From NCBI RefSeq assembly GCF_005239225.2, contig NC_133297.1, forward strand, positions 3,728,392 to 3,792,391: 64,000 nt of DNA, read 5' to 3'. A program made the position numbers and the translations under genes. The notes beneath the pieces were generated by a model that worked only from the letters and a program-made list of their open reading frames with translations, made no database searches and had not been told where the DNA came from. Shown piece after piece: positions 34,926 to 47,348 of this stretch (position 1 is the first letter of the stretch; every line of letters starts with the position of its first letter). The DNA is from Populus alba (lineage: Eukaryota; Streptophyta; Magnoliopsida; Malpighiales; Salicaceae).

Positions 34926-37632
34926 CTTTTATATCCTTCAGCTTTTACTCCCCACCCTGTAAGATGATGGTCCTTGAAAGAGATTCTGCACTGCCAAACA
35001 CTTCACATCAGATCGCAATGGCATTCTCTCCCTACTGAAGCTAAAAATCCCACTTGACTTGCTTAACTTTATGATTTCATAGAGCAAATTCCTTCAGTTT
35101 TCTAAATTATGATCCCATAAAAAATCAAAACAAATAGAAAGGAAAAACAAAGAAAACGGCTATAATTTTGGAACAAACACAGCTTAATCAGAGCCAATAT
35201 GGGGAAAGAAGGAGAGACATTAAACAAAAATGAAACTGCAGCCTCAAGAAAATTAATATGCAATTAAACAAGAAAATTCAAACACATTGATGTGCATTAA
35301 CTACCAAGTAATTCCTACTAGCATATAATCACACCAAAAAGCCCCATGCCAAAAGGAGAAATAACAGATTCATACCTTTGCAATACAAACAATCAAATAT
35401 TCTTTAAGGACCCTTTGAACCTTGACTTAAACCCAAGATTCTTCAGGTCTAAAATGGTGCAAATATGTTGCCTGCATGACCTTAAAGGTATAATTATATA
35501 TATACTATAATCCAACAAGAATATATTGACCCTATCAAAATCAGTTTGAAATGGACAAAATAAGATAGAAGAATAAAGAATTAGTAATATAAAATGTGAA
35601 CATCCAGATGGCGTAGAAATGGAGGGGGGAGATAAGGGAATGGTTCGAATGATTATGAAAGCTCCGTTTGCTATAAGACGATTCCATTTGCCTGTGAAGA
35701 TCCGCCGGCCACCACCACCAACTTCTGTCCAAGAAATTTCGAATGACAGTTAGCCTTGCCGCCAAAAGAACAGATGGTGCACAAAATTTCTGCTTTGCAT
35801 ATACAGACGATGCCACCTTCCAAAATGAAGCATATTTCTGGTCAGGGAAATAGTTTTTGTGTATTGTTTCTGATTACAGCTTGGAGTTTCGACTCTTACA
35901 GGAACATAAGAAGGCAGCAAAAGGGAATTTCTTTGAATTAAAATATTGTACTTTCCATAAGCACTGTTAGGAAGAAAACGAGATCATTGCTTGGGAATTA
36001 ATGCTTAGTTATTTTCCAAGTTATGTTTTTGTTGCATTAACATAAAGTTATTTTGCCCATTGTGAATCTGAGAAGCTGTTTATTTAATTTCTTCTTCATG
36101 CACTCTTTCTTTTTGGTCACCCGGATCATGACAGGGACCATTGCAGCAACAAGTAATAATACGAGGACCAACTGCACCAACAATCACGGTTTTCGTCCAC
36201 ATTTCTGACTAATGTTTTTCTGAAAGGATACGATATTGACAAGGTTAAACATGAATTATATTCCCACTCCTTACCTCGCACTGGTGTATGCATTAATTTA
36301 GGCTAAATGCCTTTTTTATATTTTCTAGCCTTTAGGCATATAAAAATAAAAATCCTCAAGCCAACTGGATCATAAATCGAGAATACATGGGTTCTTTATT
36401 TATCAAATTAAGGGTATGTTTAGTAATAAAAAAAATATTTTCTATTTTTTTTTCAATTAAAAAAAAAGTGTTTATCTATTAAAAATAATAATGATATTTT
36501 TCATAAGAAAATACATCAAGATTACAACCATTTTTTTTTATAAAAAATCAAAACCATAATAATCATCTCAATTAATATTTTGTATTTGTAATAATATAAT
36601 TGTAAAATATTAGTTTTATTTCATTCAAATTAAAAATTATCATCAAAAGGTTAAATTGTTAACTTAAGAGATAATATCCTTATAAATCTAATAAAAAATA
36701 AATTTTTCATACTAACTAAATATGAAAATGTAAAAATAATAATTAATCTTTGATATTACTAAAGAATTCTTATATGTAAAAGAAAAGAAATTGTATTGTT
36801 TGTGTATTTTATGTATTTGAAAAACATTAGAAAACTTGTAAAGACAAACTGTGAAATTAAAACCTCTTTTATAAACTCTATATGAATTTAAAAAACCTAT
36901 TTTTTTAGTTTCCTGGATGAAGAAATATATTACATTTATTTTTTTAAAAAATAGGTTTTTTCTTCTTCTCTTTCTCCAATCTTTTATAAAATGAAATATT
37001 ACTTTGTTTTATTTGAACCACAGCTTGTTTTTTTTTTTCCAATAATTATTGAAAAATAAATAGTAATCAGAGATTTATAATCAGGCAGCTGTTCGTAAGC
37101 CTAATGGCAACAATGACTCAAATGAAATATATTTTCTTTCTTAGTGCTGGCGCACAAAGTTGCACAGCAGCTCTTCCGCATCTGGAAAACCAAGGACTCT
37201 TCACATTCTCTCCATAAACATCATTGATTTTTAAGCAAAACTACGTGCTGCAATTACAAAAGGGAGGAAGCAACTTCGTTTCCAAGACCCAGTTGGCCAT
37301 CACTTGTTTTTAAACTTGTTTAAAAATACATTTCAGTTTATTTTTAAAGTATTTATTATTTAAAAATATATTAAAATGATATTTTTTTTATTTTTTAAAA
37401 ATTATTTTTAATATCAGCGAATTAAAATAATCTAAATACATAAAAAATATATTTATTTAAAATAAGAAAAAATTAATTTTTAAAAAATTATACTTTTAAA
37501 ATATAAAAACAAAAAATACTTTAGCTTCTTTCATCCCTTTCAACGTCCTGAGGATGACATAGTACGGCATGCCCCATTTTTTAAATGACAGAAATTGCTT
37601 ATGCCAATCCTCCGAAACAAGATAGTTAAATA
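34926..37632. other. H+-ATPase 5' region and AT-rich intergenic DNA
   Basis: A 3' splice site just before the H+-ATPase start (TTACAG/GGTGGGG near 34958, minus strand) suggests a 5' UTR intron. The region 36.3-37.1 kb is low-complexity AT-rich. 37310-37510 carries a copy of the AT-rich dispersed repeat family. No gene supported. Confidence 0.5.
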
Positions 37633-38035
37633 CTAATCTTGAAATGACCTATGCCTAGGCAATTTTTTAGGCCATTTCTTTGTTTGTATTCGTAAAGACA
37701 CCCCCTTTTTCCTTGGGATCAAGCACTGTAGATGTACGGAAGTCTCCGCCGCCGCCGCCGACGTCGTCATCTTTGTCGGCATGGAGCTTATGGAACATTC
37801 AACAAACATCCATGTCTTCAATTATTTCAAGTGTATTTTCAGATTGCCCCTTCACATAAGTAATATCTCTCACACTCCCGTAATTTCCCTCCAGTTCTTC
37901 GAGCTTCAGATGAACCATTTTGTCATTTTCGTTACGTACCAAAACTCGGTTGCTATCACACCATTGCGTAGGAGTTCCGTGGAGGAAATAAAATTCACGG
38001 AGCACCTTGCATAATAGGTGTGGATATTCTTTCAA
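37633..38035 (-). pseudogene. Unrecognised gene-like fragment
   Basis: A 78-codon frame (38035-37799) with ordinary protein composition (for example HGTPTQWCDSNRVLVRNEN) followed after its stop by another open stretch rich in acidic residues and glycine (MFHKLHADKDDDVGGGGGD) in the same frame beyond TGA. GC content is higher than the surroundings, which suggests former coding sequence. I do not recognise the family. It may be a degenerate exon or a small gene. No function proposed. Confidence 0.3.
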
Positions 38036-38049
38036 TCACATCATGGCCG

Positions 38050-38560
38050 GTGATGACATGTGTTTTGTCAGAAGATAATATCAATTATATATTAAATATC
38101 ATTTAATAATTTAAATTTTTAAATTGAAATAATTTTTTAATATGATATTAGAGTCTTGATGACAAAGTAGTTTTAAGTTCAAATCTTATTATCCTTATTT
38201 ATTTGATAAAAATTAAATATAAGATAATATAAGCATATGAAAATTTCAAATTCAAAGAATTTCACTTGAGGGGGTGTATTAAAGGATAATATATATATAA
38301 TATATTAGGACCTCATTTAATAGCTTAAGTTATTGAGGTTAAGATGGTTCTTTGACATGATATCAAAGCCTTGATAACCGAATAATTACGAGTTTGAATC
38401 TCACCATCCCTGTTTATTTAATAAAAATTAAGCATAAATAATATAGGCTTGTGTAAATTTTAAGTTCAAATAACTTTTACTTGAAAGAATGTGTTATAGA
38501 ATAATATAAATCAAAACCTAATTCTAATCATTTAAATTTTTAAATTGAAATGATTTTTTT
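38050..38560 (+). repeat. Dispersed repeat with tRNA-like box, about 2.5 tandem copies
   Basis: A unit of about 220-240 bp is repeated: TTTAAATTTTTAAATTGAAAT, then a GATATxAxAGxCTTGATxAC block, then AGTTTGAATCTCACCATCC, then CTTATTTATTT or similar, then CACTTGAGGGGGTGT. Copies start near 38090, 38310 and 38520. The GAGTTTGAATCTCACC piece resembles a Pol III B box, and the purine tract resembles an LTR border, so it may derive from a retroelement end. A related copy is at 42190-42400. Confidence 0.6.
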
Positions 38561-39265
38561 TATTATATAATTTTGTTTCTGAAAAGACTATTGAGAAGAG
38601 AGATTGTGATATAGTTACATCATGGCATGCAATAACAACAAAATAGGATAATGATTGACATCAATAATTATTATTACTCTAATGCAAGAACACAGTGCAA
38701 GACCCAAACAATTATGGATTCATAGAGCAGCAAACAAAAGAGGTGACAAAATGATATTTGCCGGAACAACCCTATAATTTACCAAAATATCAGCACAGAC
38801 GGAATAAATTATACAGCTGGGCTATACGATTTTGGCTCCCCGTATGCATTCACAGGTGGAATAAAGTCTTTATAGACAGAAAAACTGCCATTGAAAACAG
38901 GTGCCTCAATGACGTCAGCATGAACACAACCACGGAAATTAGACCCCAAAATTTCAGCTATTTTTTTTTCGCAAACCAGACAATCTCTCGACCACTGGTT
39001 TCTTGGTCATTTCTGTCAAAAGAATGATTTGAATTTAAAAATTTAAAATTTTTAAAAGGGATTTTAGGATATAATTTTTATCAAATTAAAAATAATAAGA
39101 TTTGAATTCGTAATACTTGATGCTTTATAACATGTTAAATAATCATCCCAATTTTTTAAATTTTTAAATAAATCTTAAAATATAATTTATAATAAGATCT
39201 CCGTTGAAAAAAAATTGCATTTGCAGCAGGCAACTGGGTGTCAAAATAAATGTAAACAATTCAAA

Positions 39266-39320
<55 letters not shown>

Positions 39321-40638
39321 TTCGAAGTTGAAGCAAAAAAGGACTTACAGCAAGGGTTTTGGAAGCGGTTGAGAGGCAGAGAGGTACTGCAACTTTGCAG
39401 TCACTTGTGCTAGTCGGTGTCAATGGGATCTTCAAAACACCAGTCCAATAGTCCATTGATAATTCAACTGTTTAAGAGAAAACACGAATTCACATACACT
39501 AAAGCTTCAGCTGGGAATTTTAACAAACACGAGATGGGTCCGTTGATTACAACTACATTAGGGAAAACAAAAAAGATGGTGATTTTATTCTACCTGTTCT
39601 TGACAGGGCCTAGTTGTTAATCGGGCCTGGGTTCTTCTGTTCAAGGCTTCTTTTCATGCATCTTTATAGATCTTACCGCTATAAAAACAAACATGAGTTT
39701 TAGGCTTGGAGATTCACAATCACTGGTCGAAAACTCCTTCTGTTCATTTTATTTTTCACTTGCATCATTATTTTCTCAGCCAACATTCACTGTCTTTTTT
39801 GTTTTATAATTTTAAATTATACCCAACATTCACGGTCTCGCACTCATCAAAGAGACTTATTTTACAAGTGGATCTCAATAATTGTTTTCCACCATCTTCC
39901 ACCTGTTTATCTCTTCGTAGTAGGTTTTCTACTCTCATCAGATGCCATAAGAAACAAAAATTAGTTTAGTTGCGACTAAATTTACTTGGAGATATTTAAA
40001 TGTTTAAACATTTCTGAAAGTTCCATAAATAGCTATCTGGAAGTGTATTTGAAGGAGAGAAGTTGATCTTCCATAAATAATGTTAAGATTTATTTATTGT
40101 ACATCGAAGTAGGAAAAACCAAATTTAGTATTTATTGAAATTTAAAATAAGCATTATAAAATCTTGAGATTGGCCATGCGAGTGGATTGGTGATATATAT
40201 TCGATGAAATTCCAATGATAATCTATGATTGACGTCAAATGCTTTTGAGCACTCGTTGGCAAAATCAATTAATATTGCATTTTGAAGTTCGGACCTTGAA
40301 CCATAATTGCTTTGATGTATATACATATAAAAAAATAATTCGTACTACCATGGACGATCCTGGGTGTGTTTGGAAGCTTGCAACTAGAGAGAGAGAGAGA
40401 TAGATCAATGGTTTCAACAACATTCATGGCAATATATATGACTTATAAGTCTCATGAATTCCATTACAAGAATCGCAGAAGAACTAGGTGCCTTACTTCG
40501 ACTCTTGTACATAACAGCTTTTATTTATGCATAATTTAAGCAGTAAACACTAAATTATATGAAGATCGCCCATCGGCAACAGTAACCCAACCATCCAAAA
40601 GCTTTATTTCTGCACCCTGCATGTTTCCCAGCTTCATC
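38561..40638. other. Intergenic with short repeats
   Basis: No gene supported. Contains a TA microsatellite (39270-39318), an inverted relative of the 38-kb repeat near 39020-39200, and mostly AT-rich DNA. Confidence 0.45.
39270..39318. repeat. (TA)n microsatellite
   Basis: About 24 uninterrupted TA units. Confidence 0.98.
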
Positions 40639-41117
40639 TTAGTGAATGCTGCACCAATGGAAGAAGGAGGAAAATGAACATTAGTTAACATAGATTGGTA
40701 AGGATCAGGTTCTTGTAATAATTAATATTTTATCATACATTGATTTTTAATGGGGGAAAAGAGAACTTACTCTGCACAATTGAAGGTTTTGGAGATGGGA
40801 AAGTCCACTTGAACCTTGCACTTGGCAGGGAGAGAAGATGCAGCCTCATCCTTGAGATCTGGGATGCGAGCAGCGGCTGCCTTGACGCATTCACATGCAG
40901 CTTTCTTATCTGCAATGCTGACAGCACTTGCCTTCAATTTGCTCACCCCAGCACAACATGGTGGTGGAGGGAAATCACCATCTTTTCCGGTGAGATAGGA
41001 AACGCAAGCAGCCAAGTCTGAGATCACGTCCCCACAGGTGATGGCCTCTCCTGGCTTAACCGTGAATTGAACCATGGCTACAACAACCAACATGGAAATG
41101 ATTCCTGATCCCTTCAT
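40639..41117 (-). CDS. Non-specific lipid-transfer protein, type 1
   Basis: Two exons, 41117-40771 and 40648-40639, with a 122-bp GT-AG intron just before the stop, as is usual for nsLTP1 genes. The product is 118 residues. A signal peptide of about 25 residues (MKGSGIISMLVVVAMVQF...) precedes the mature domain, which has the eight-cysteine pattern C-C-CC-CXC-C-C (TCGDV, AACVS, PPCC, CEC, AKC, FNC). It should be secreted to the cell wall or apoplast and bind lipids; cutin/wax and defence roles are known for the family. Four prolines before the CC pair (FPPPPCC) replace the more usual single residues. A TATA box lies about 115 bases upstream of the ATG. The C-terminus DIH rests on the predicted second exon. 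Confidence 0.93.
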
Positions 41118-41232
41118 TTTCTTGCTACTGTAAGAGTGAAGTGCTTGGTGACCTGAGAATCTTTTGGGGGATTGTATATATTCTGCGTGGGCTTCCGTGA
41201 TTGATGAATCAAACAGGAGACCGAAATGGGGT

Positions 41233-41240
41233 TTATATAA
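41233..41240 (-). promoter_or_regulatory. TATA box of the nsLTP gene
   Basis: Minus-strand TTATATAAAC about 115 bases before the start codon, the only good TATA motif at a fitting distance. Confidence 0.6.
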
Positions 41241-41657
41241 CCTCTTCGTGACTACAACAAGTTAGAATTTGATGGTCAGGTCACGAACTCCTTGTGGCAT
41301 GGCACTTTCTGTTAAGCTATTTTGGCTTCTTTCTTTGGCTTGAATGCAGCTTTAACTGCTTACTAATTTTGAAGAGCATTCAAGAGAGGTAAGCATTTGG
41401 ATCACAATTTTCATCCTGCAGAAGCTTTGGATCGATTGTAGCACTCATTTCTATGTCTAACCATATATGTTGCCATTTGTTGCTGTTTGCTCAAAACCAT
41501 CCATATGGACAAAGGCTCCAAAATTCATCTCCTTTTCTTAGTCTTTTAATTGATTTTTGGCAGATGGAAGATAGATTATCTCAAACTCCAAACATATAAT
41601 TACACCATAACATCTCATCTGTGTATATATCCTCACCACATCTATATTACTGCGAAA

Positions 41658-41660
<3 letters not shown>

Positions 41661-41700
<40 letters not shown>

Positions 41701-41715
41701 AGAGAGAGAGAGAGG
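41661..41715. repeat. (AT)n-(GA)n compound microsatellite
   Basis: About 19 AT units followed directly by about 8 GA units. Confidence 0.97.
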
Positions 41716-44700
41716 CCCGTTATATTATAGATAATATAAATTATATGTTAAAATTACACTTAATAATTTAAATTGTTAAATTATAGATATAAAATCAAGA
41801 TCTTTGAGAAAATAGATGAAGGGGCTTATATGGTTCGTATAGGCCCGTTAGTATTAGATAACCCTCTATGTGAAAATGATTCAATGTGGGTTACTGGCCA
41901 GGATGTTGGAGTTGTGATGAAGCTGCACCTTGCATGATAAATATTATCTTCTCAAGGATTATTTGATTATTTTATGGCATCCTTAATAAAAATGAACTCA
42001 ATTTCTAATGAGTTATAGATTTTTAACTGAAGGTAAAAACTAAAAAGCATAATCATAAGAAATATAAAGAGTAGAAACTGTAAAGTTTTCGAAACACAGG
42101 TGAAATGTATATTTCTATATATTATTCTAAATATGATTAATTTGTATCATTCAAAACAGAGAGTGTAAGTTTTAATTAATTTTAATTAAAATATGTTAGA
42201 GAATGATATAAATTATATCTTGAAATCTCATATAATATTTAAATTTTTGGGTTAAATTGATTCTTTACATAGTATTAGAATCTTAATGACAAAATGATCA
42301 CGAGTTTGAATCTCACCACTCTTATTTATTTAATTAATAAAAATCAAACATAAAATAATATCACTTAATGAATTAAACTTTTGAATTGAATTAATTATTT
42401 AAAAAATAAAATCACAAAGCTTTAAAAATAGAATAATTAACTCCATATATATTTGTATAATTTTCCAAACAAGTGTTGATGATTTTTATATAGCACTTCA
42501 CTATTATTAAATTCATTATAGCCTAAGTTTTTAAAATGTTAAAATGAATAGGATGCAAATTGAATCGATTAAAATTAAGTTTCATTTTTTTAAAATAAAT
42601 TATTTCATTTAATTTTTTTTAAATTAAATGAGTTAATTTGTATCTACATTACATGACTTTTTAATTAGAGCTACTTCAATCATTTTGGACAAACCCAGAC
42701 CACAAAATTTGGCGTTTAAAATTAAGGTCTAGGCCCTATTGGGCCCAAGGGATAATGAAATCGGCTTTAATTAAATTAATTTCTTGGAATAGGATTTTAA
42801 TTTTCTGGGTCTCCTCTCAACTAGTCGAATGTTCTGCGTAAGATCATATCTAGACTTTTAGTGTTTAGAAGAAAAATAATTGAGTAATTTTTTGTTGCTT
42901 TTAATTTTATTACTTTTCAATTATTTTCATTTCAAAATCAAAACGGTCTACATTAAATTGTTTTACATGTAATTAAAGTTTGCAGGTCAAGATTTGGCTA
43001 ATTAAGTTTTAAGATTTTTATGTCCCACAAATAGTATTGCAGTTGAAAGTTGAAACTCTCTTTTTTTATTATGATATATGATTTGGGTGAATTTTTTATG
43101 ACCAAAGTTTCACAACCTTATATCGAATAGTTTATAATTAGAGATTCCTTGACGAATGATCAAATTTTAATTTGTTATTGGTGTTTTAACCTATTAAATA
43201 GAAAATTAAATTTGAATGTGAATCCATAATTAATTTAAGTTGATTAAAACATAGAAGCTTATGCATTTAAGGCATGTAAAATTACATATAAATATAATAA
43301 CTAATAGATGCTCAAAGAGTTTGATTCAAATGATAAGAAAGAAAAAAAGTTATTTAGAACTCGTTTAGTTATATAATGTATCTGTAGGACAACTTGAGTT
43401 GTGAATAAAAAAAACACAAAAAATAATGTATAATAGTATTTTTATTTTAGTTTATATATAATTTTTTTTTGTATTTTTATTAATAAAGTTTTTTTTAGAA
43501 TAAAGTAATCATTTAATGTCAATGAAACCTAACTTATCTCTCTTTTATTTTTGTATTTTTTTATTCAATTTGAATTTTTAATATGATATTAAAATCTAAT
43601 TTAATAGAGTGAAGTTAAATCACAAACATAGCTTTTATTGAGCTGTTAAAAACTATATCAATTATTGAAACCAAAAAGACAATGTTTGAGATATCCACAC
43701 ATGTCGATAAACAATTTTTTTTTAATCCTATGTTTTATATAGGATTAAAAAAATTAGCACCACGATATCCACATGTCATGGAGAAACAATTATAAATTAG
43801 TCATATGCTTGCATAAAATACTGAACCAGGTATAACCTTTGTCTAAAGTTTTCTTTAACAAAGGAAAAGAATGTGGAGAGTGGGGACTGAACACAAGGCA
43901 AACATTGCAAATTTTGTTATAGAACCTAATGCGATTGCAATCCATCCTGTACTTGCAACACTATATATTAATTTAAGAACAAATTGCATTTTAATTGTAT
44001 TCGTTTTTCTTTCTTATGGTAATAGTAAATCCATATTTTTTTTATTTGATTTCATCTTAATTGCATTGATTTTTCTATAGAAACAAAATATTTAATAAGT
44101 AATTACCAATATTTATTTAATGAATTTATTTTAAATTTATAAATACAGATCTCCTTAACAAACAAGTATACAAAACAAATAACATGAAATTTAATTATTT
44201 TTTTTCATTTTAAACCCACTTAGACTTTCATTGATTACACTAAGTGGGAGTTTGTTTTTGTATTAGAATTTTTTGATTTTTAAATTTATTTTTTATCAAA
44301 AAATATTAAATTGATATCTTTAGATATTTTAAAATAGCTTTAATATGTTAATGTTAAAATAAATAAATATTTTGATTATCCACTAAAAATACCAAATATT
44401 ACTTGCGCATTGTTAATAATTTGATATAATAGAGGATTTGCATCGTTTGGCACTATTAGGCTGCTAATAACTCCAAATCTCCATGACGGGGCTGAAAATA
44501 TATTAGAAAAATGGAGAAACCAAAAACTATGCATTTATCCAAAGAAAATCAATTGTAACATGTGACAGAAAAAATAAAAAAATAAAAAGAAATGTATTCC
44601 ACTCAATGGTACGAAAATTCATAGAAACCCCACAAAGTTTCAATTGTAAATTGTGATGAATCATAGGCAGGCGCCATCCTCAACTTCTCCGGCTAGTTCC

Positions 44701-44795
44701 GATATAAATGGCAGTAACAAATCTTCGAACTTGCTCATGTAGAAAACCCAAAAAGAAAAGGAGGGAAACCACATCCTACAAAACTACAGGTCAAA
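41716..44795. other. AT-rich intergenic region upstream of the ERF array
   Basis: No gene supported. A copy of the tRNA-box dispersed repeat lies at about 42190-42400 and a partial one just after the microsatellite. A TATAAAT motif at 44703-44709 is the likely TATA box of the first ERF gene. Confidence 0.5.
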
Positions 44796-45473
44796 ATGTT
44801 TGGAGAGAAGAGCTTGGAATCAGGTTTTGATGTTCTTGAATGCAATATTAATACTGTTGCCAGTACCAGTAATGTTAACGCACCAGCATTTTACAAGAGC
44901 CTCAGCTTTAGTAATATTTATTCAACAGAAAGCTGGGGTGATTTGCCATTAAAGCAAGATGATTCAGAGGATATGATCGTTTACAATGCTCTCCGAGATG
45001 CTGTTAACTTCGGATGGCTTCCATCAATGTCGTTGCAATCTAATATGACCACGACGACAGAAGAGTTTCCACAAACAGCTGTTCCATTGGAAGTGGCACC
45101 GTGCGAGTCTGGAGCACCACCGCTGAGGGAAAAGGGATTGCAGTATAAGGGTGTGAGAAGGAGGCCATGGGGAAAATATGCAGCAGAGATTAGGGATCCT
45201 AAGAAGAATGGAGCGAGGATGTGGCTCGGGACTTATGAGACGCCTGAGGATGCTGCACTAGCTTACGATCGAGCTGCTTTTAAAATGCGTGGCTCGAAGG
45301 CTAAGCTTAATTTCCCTCATCTGATCGGATCCAACAATAACTGGGAACCAGCTAGGGTGACTTCTAAGAAGCGGAGTTCACCTGAGCCTTCATCTTCTAT
45401 ATCTATTTCAGATTATGACTCACCACGTTGGACGAAGCAAAGCAAGATCAGTTCTGGGTCTTGTTTCCACTGA
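44796..45473 (+). CDS. AP2/ERF transcription factor, group IX (ERF13/ERF5-6 type), copy 1
   Basis: An intronless 225-residue protein. The single AP2 domain covers residues 117-174 ([18 protein letters not shown] ... [20 protein letters not shown]), with Ala and Asp at the positions that separate ERF from DREB proteins, so a GCC-box preference is expected. The acidic segment [15 protein letters not shown] (47-60) is a likely activation region. The tail has SPEPSSS, a possible MAP-kinase Ser-Pro site as in ERF5/6/104. It is nuclear and acts in ethylene, jasmonate and defence responses by family. The N-terminal LLESIRxHLL motif of the other copies is missing. It is the first of five head-to-tail relatives. 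Confidence 0.95.
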   Translation: MFGEKSLESGFDVLECNINTVASTSNVNAPAFYKSLSFSNIYSTESWGDLPLKQDDSEDMIVYNALRDAVNFGWLPSMSLQSNMTTTTEEFPQTAVPLEVAPCESGAPPLREKGLQYKGVRRRPWGKYAAEIRDPKKNGARMWLGTYETPEDAALAYDRAAFKMRGSKAKLNFPHLIGSNNNWEPARVTSKKRSSPEPSSSISISDYDSPRWTKQSKISSGSCFH

Positions 45474-46698
45474 CACTTCGGACGAGTCATCATTAGTAGC
45501 CAGTTATTTTAGTTCATTAAACAAGAGACATGTTAAAGTTTCAATAAATTTGAGTTTTCTCAAGGGAGTTGGATCTACTATGTATGGCTAAATCATCATA
45601 TCATTGCATCAATCGAGATATAAATTTATACTTGATTTTATGAGTGGTTTTAGTCCTAAAACTCGTAATTATATATGACCACCGTAGAGATTTACTGCTA
45701 TAAATATTTAATGAGTTATTTGTAATGGCCATCATGACAACTATTTAGACAAAAATCAATAAAATTAATTATTATCCTTTTAACTATCTTTAATTAGTCT
45801 TAATCATAAGAATTAATCTTCGGTTTATCACTTTTCTTGCAATCTATAAATGGAACGGACTGATCACAATCGTTTATTATCAGCACCCAAAAGTTGTGTC
45901 AAATCAGTGTTTCGTGATTGCTGTCTTGTTCTGATATAGAATTAAAACGGTATCATCTGTCCGAGTGTGGTGCAGCAGGTTGAATTGCTTGGTTTGATTT
46001 CTTAGTTATGGCATGAGTTTTTCCAGGTTTCATGAGCAGTTCTAGTGCCTATTGTTCGAATTTATGCACCTGTTCGCAAGAGAAATTCTTACAGAACCTG
46101 ATCCATTGGACGAAACACAGATTGGTCGGAGCAATACTGTACAGATGATCAGTTGAGCCTGTTCTGCTGTTATAAATTATAGCCAGTTGATGGAGTGAAT
46201 TAAGACAATGCGATTCATTTCGTCCAATGAACCATGTTCATGTAATAATTTCTCTTTTCAAGCATCATCCATGGAATTTTGCACTTTGCATCTGCAGATA
46301 TATATGGTGAAGTCCGATTGAGACAGCTGAGACCTCTTGATGTTTGTGTACCTGCTATCTCCCTTCAAGTTTATTAAATCCTATATTATTATTATTTTAA
46401 AAATAATTAAGTTAGATTAGGTTTTACTCAGATGAATCGAATTAATTTATATCAATTTTAAATTGATTTTTTTTATTTTTTTCTAAAAAACTGACGAATT
46501 CAGCTGAATTTAATAATGGTGGTATAATAAAGAAGAAAGAACTAAGTCATTGCGCACGTGATGATCAAGAAATATATAAATAATACTATATAATATGCAA
46601 TGGCTCTCCCACATGAGTATGATTGTACTTAATATAACTGCAAAATTTTCCTTCATTCGTTGAGGAAATGCATTGGATGCTTCTCACTACTTTTTAAT
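45474..46698. other. Downstream flank of ERF copy 1
   Basis: 3' UTR, then unannotated DNA of higher GC at 45.8-46.3 kb which includes the foldback listed separately. No protein-coding signal. Confidence 0.5.
46078..46256. ncRNA. Long imperfect foldback, possible small-RNA precursor
   Basis: Arms 46078-46114 and 46218-46256 pair over about 38 bases with roughly six mismatches or gaps: AAGAGAAATTCTTACA and CATTGGACGAAA match their partners. Pairing seems to continue weakly into the 103-base loop. Size and imperfect pairing fit a plant miRNA precursor or a young inverted duplication. The arms match no miRNA I know. Confidence 0.4.

Positions 46699-46754
<56 letters not shown>
46699..46754. repeat. 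(TC)n microsatellite
   Basis: About 28 TC units with one interruption. Confidence 0.97.
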
Positions 46755-46759
<5 letters not shown>

Positions 46760-47348
46760 TGTTTCAATTCATGAATTAAATACTATACAAAACCAAAATG
46801 ACCTGTCATTAGTTAATTAATCTTACATTAAATTTTATTATCTTTCCTTACCTCTTTTAGCTTTGTTTATTTTTAAAGCGCGTCAATTAATTAATGAGAA
46901 AGTAGTTAGAATAGAGTATACATCATTGTTGTACTCTTATCACTTTATTTTCAGAGTTGTTTTTTTTATTATTTTAGAAATATTTTAATAAATAATAATT
47001 TTTTTAATTTTTCTCTTCCCTTTAAATTATTTTTAATATATAAAAAATACTTTAAAAAAATATCAATTACTATCCATAACAATAGTGTATCTCTCATTAA
47101 TCACGATATTGTGTTATTAGCGATAAGTACAGGAAAATTACTAATTAACTAATATATATGCACCCACATGAGTAGAGTAACAAATAAAAATATAATAAGA
47201 TTAAAAAACACGTGACTTTTAAAAATATAATCAAATTGTAATTAATATTTAATTTGTTGAGTGGTTATTTCTTTAACATGATAAAACTTCTCATTTTTTT
47301 ATGTAAAAATAATGTTAGAGTCGTGAGCACAAAACTAATGATGAACTT

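Noticed and set aside
39204..39456. Open frames with runs of Tyr-Ile on both strands
   Set aside because: They are readings of the TA microsatellite. The same applies at 41.6 kb and 51.9 kb.
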